Below, piece by piece: positions 62,542 to 64,000 of a stretch of 64,000 bases of DNA. Both the position numbers and the translations under genes were made by a program. Each line of letters begins with the position of its first letter. The stretch's first letter is position 1. The DNA comes from Phycisphaerales bacterium (GTDB lineage: Bacteria > Planctomycetota > Phycisphaerae > Phycisphaerales > UBA1924): assembly GCA_029260295.1 (NCBI GenBank), contig JAJDDN010000008.1, positions 902,193-966,192 of the forward strand, read 5' to 3'. Below the pieces are notes generated by a model. It saw nothing but the letters and a program-made list of their open reading frames with translations, did not search any database and was not told the DNA's origin.

Positions 62542-63507
62542 CTACTGGGCCGCTGAGCCGAGCACCCGACACACACGCAACTTAGCCGAACGCGATCTCG
62601 GGTTCATCCCGATCTCCTGCTCGCTTGCCCCTGCGGGCTTGCGTGTGATCAGCTCGACGAGTCCGTCCTCGTTCATCCGGGCAAACGATTGTTTGACCGG
62701 ACGATCTTCGAGCGAATGGAACGCGATAATCGCGATCCGAGCGCCTTCGTTCAACCATCCCGAATCACCGGCTTGCACTTTCTTAACCCCGAACTTCACG
62801 GAGCGGAGGAGCGATTCGAGTGATCCGAGTTCATCATTAACCGCGATTCTCAGCGCCTGGAAGGTGCGGGTTGCGGGGTGAATAGAGCCTCGGGGTCCTC
62901 GTTTGGGTGGAATGGCCGAACGGATGAGATCGGCGAGTTGATCAGTCGTTTCTATCGGCGAAAGTCCCCGTGCTTCAACAATCATTGATGCGATCCGCCG
63001 CGCGTGCCTTTCCTCGCCAAAATGCTTGATCATGTCCCCGAGTTCACGCTCCGGGAGCGTATTAACCAGCTCGGCCGCATCGATCGGCGTGGACTGATCC
63101 ATCCGCATGTCCAGCGGGCCCGAATGCCGAAAGCTCAGCCCACGCTGGGGATCATCTACCTGCGTGCTGGCAAACCCCAAATCCGCCAGCACCATATCGG
63201 CCGCGATACCCAGCTTTGCGAGCTCTTTAGGCAGCTGCACAAAGTTCCCCTGGATCGCCACAACATTGGCAGACCCAGGATCGTCCGGAGCCATCGCCTC
63301 ACGCACGGCCTGCTCAGCCCGCGCCAGATTTCCCGAATCCATGTCATTGAGAACAATCGTCCCCGTCGGACCCACAGCCTTGGCAATCAAGCACGCGTGA
63401 CCACCCAAACCAGCCGTGCAATCGACAAAGACTTGCCCCTGCTGGGGTTGCAAGAGATCAACGACCTGATCGGCCAACACCGCGATATGTGAATACTGCT
63501 CGGACAC
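62542..63507 (-). CDS. rsmH: 16S rRNA (cytosine-N4) methyltransferase RsmH
   Basis: 321 residues. SAM-binding motif DCTAGLGGH at 29-37, then the RsmH-specific DLGFASTQVDDPQRGLSFRHSGPLDMRMD, RHARRIASMIVEARG, TRTFQALRIAVNDELGSLESLL and IAFHSLEDRPVKQSF. It methylates C1402 of 16S rRNA. It is the first gene seen of the - strand division cluster; no mraZ lies upstream in the window. Confidence 0.95.
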   Translation of the reverse strand: MSEQYSHIAVLADQVVDLLQPQQGQVFVDCTAGLGGHACLIAKAVGPTGTIVLNDMDSGNLARAEQAVREAMAPDDPGSANVVAIQGNFVQLPKELAKLGIAADMVLADLGFASTQVDDPQRGLSFRHSGPLDMRMDQSTPIDAAELVNTLPERELGDMIKHFGEERHARRIASMIVEARGLSPIETTDQLADLIRSAIPPKRGPRGSIHPATRTFQALRIAVNDELGSLESLLRSVKFGVKKVQAGDSGWLNEGARIAIIAFHSLEDRPVKQSFARMNEDGLVELITRKPAGASEQEIGMNPRSRSAKLRVCRVLGSAAQ

Positions 63508-63535
63508 ACCCCACAGTATCCCCTATCCTCTCCCG

Positions 63536-63910
63536 ATGCCTCGCAATCCACCAATCCCTGCCCCGATCGTGCTCACCACCACCCGCACAAACGCACAAGC
63601 AGCCCAAATCGTCTACGGGCTCGATCTCAGAGGCATCATCGCAACGGTCACCGCCAACCCGCTCAGATCCAAAGACCCAATCGCGATCGTCCTCACCAAA
63701 GGCGACGAAGCCATGGCACGAGCCGCCATTGAATCAATCTGGGACGCACTCCTCGAATCCACACCCCGCGCATGGGATCTCAACGGAAACTGCTTCTTCT
63801 GTGGCTACGACATCACCGGATTGATGACCCCGGCAATCTGCCCCGAATGCGGCCACGAACTCGACTCCATCGCCGCTCGGCGTGCCGCCTCCGAAGGCCG
63901 AATCGACTAA
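63536..63910 (+). CDS. Small zinc-ribbon protein with N-terminal DUF2007-like region
   Basis: 124 residues. The first half (PIVLTTTRTNAQAAQIVYGLDLRGIIATVTAN...IAIVLTKGDEAMARAAIESIWDALLE) resembles DUF2007-type signal-transducer domains. The C-terminal CFFCGYDITGLMTPAICPECG is a four-cysteine zinc ribbon of a form common in planctomycete proteins. Function unknown. It is divergent from rsmH (28 bases). Confidence 0.75.
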   Translation: MPRNPPIPAPIVLTTTRTNAQAAQIVYGLDLRGIIATVTANPLRSKDPIAIVLTKGDEAMARAAIESIWDALLESTPRAWDLNGNCFFCGYDITGLMTPAICPECGHELDSIAARRAASEGRID

Positions 63911-63945
63911 CGAGCCGCGTCCCTAAGGGCGTGGTGTTAGTTTGT
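63906..63945 (+). terminator. Terminator hairpin after the zinc-ribbon gene
   Basis: ACTAAC (63906-63911) pairs with GTTAGT (63936-63941), with an inner CCGCG.../...CGTGG stem around CCCTAAGGG. A short T-stretch follows. The outer stem includes the stop codon. Confidence 0.6.
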
Positions 63946-64000
63946 ATAAAGACCCCAACCAGACGGTCGCGGGGCGGTAAATACTTACCAACCCCAGAAA

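Overview
The window looks like chromosomal DNA of a free-living planctomycete of the class Phycisphaerae, probably marine. The pointers are the ECF sigma factor plus serine/threonine-kinase/TPR pair, a PEP-CTERM-like secreted protein ending in an RRRR tail, a putative GC-type dockerin on a beta-propeller protein, a planctomycete-style prepilin-like protein, many TPR proteins and a dcw cluster with an extra LysM gene. Most annotated genes are complete; only the FecCD-type permease at the left edge is cut.

Layout. 1-2.1 kb: iron/cobalamin-type ABC permease (partial), a bacterial PH-domain protein and an isolated atpC. 2.4-10.8 kb: a copper/heavy-metal efflux operon on the + strand (small Cys-rich secreted protein, TolC-like lipoprotein, CusB-like adaptor with two metal-binding motifs, enlarged CusA-like pump, and a secreted protein with three YHS/TRASH-like repeats). 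10.9-18.5 kb: a convergent nitrous-oxide-reduction operon on the - strand (membrane triheme cytochrome c, Sec-type clade II nosZ, nosB-like, nosD, nosF, nosY, nosL). The two operons meet at a terminator-like hairpin, so copper efflux and the copper enzyme N2O reductase sit together. 19.3-22.3 kb: kinase-TPR protein and ECF sigma factor. 22.6 kb: tRNA-Gly. 22.8-24.7 kb: dsbD. 25-31.2 kb: a lone fliM, a candidate structured RNA, then nusA-infB-rbfA. 31.2-36.8 kb: a degenerate HhH-GPD-like protein, a giant TPR lipoprotein, yebC and a DUF1643 gene.

36.8-45 kb is rich in repeats: five related long hairpins, an 11-mer repeat CCCCCCAAAGT, and two large palindromic elements, one of them lying in frame inside an MFS transporter gene. 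By hand counts the + strand changes from G-rich to C-rich at about 42-44 kb, independent of gene orientation, which suggests that replication forks converge here (terminus region) or that this is a rearrangement boundary. Genes between the repeats encode a secreted propeller protein, a DUF4149-like membrane protein, a PEP-CTERM-like protein, endonuclease III, an alpha/beta hydrolase, a prepilin-like protein, tRNA-Arg and the MFS transporter.

45-51.4 kb: an S41/PDZ protease, then the pyruvate dehydrogenase operon pdhA-(53-aa peptide)-pdhB-pdhC. 51.4-53.5 kb: three small membrane proteins and prfB with a programmed +1 frameshift. 53.6-59.2 kb: a small membrane protein, a TPR protein, valS and a gluzincin-like lipoprotein. 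59.2-63.5 kb: part of the division cluster on the - strand (rsmH, LysM protein, ftsL-like, ftsI), followed by a small zinc-ribbon protein.

Functions come from reading motifs and domain order by eye; no database search was possible.
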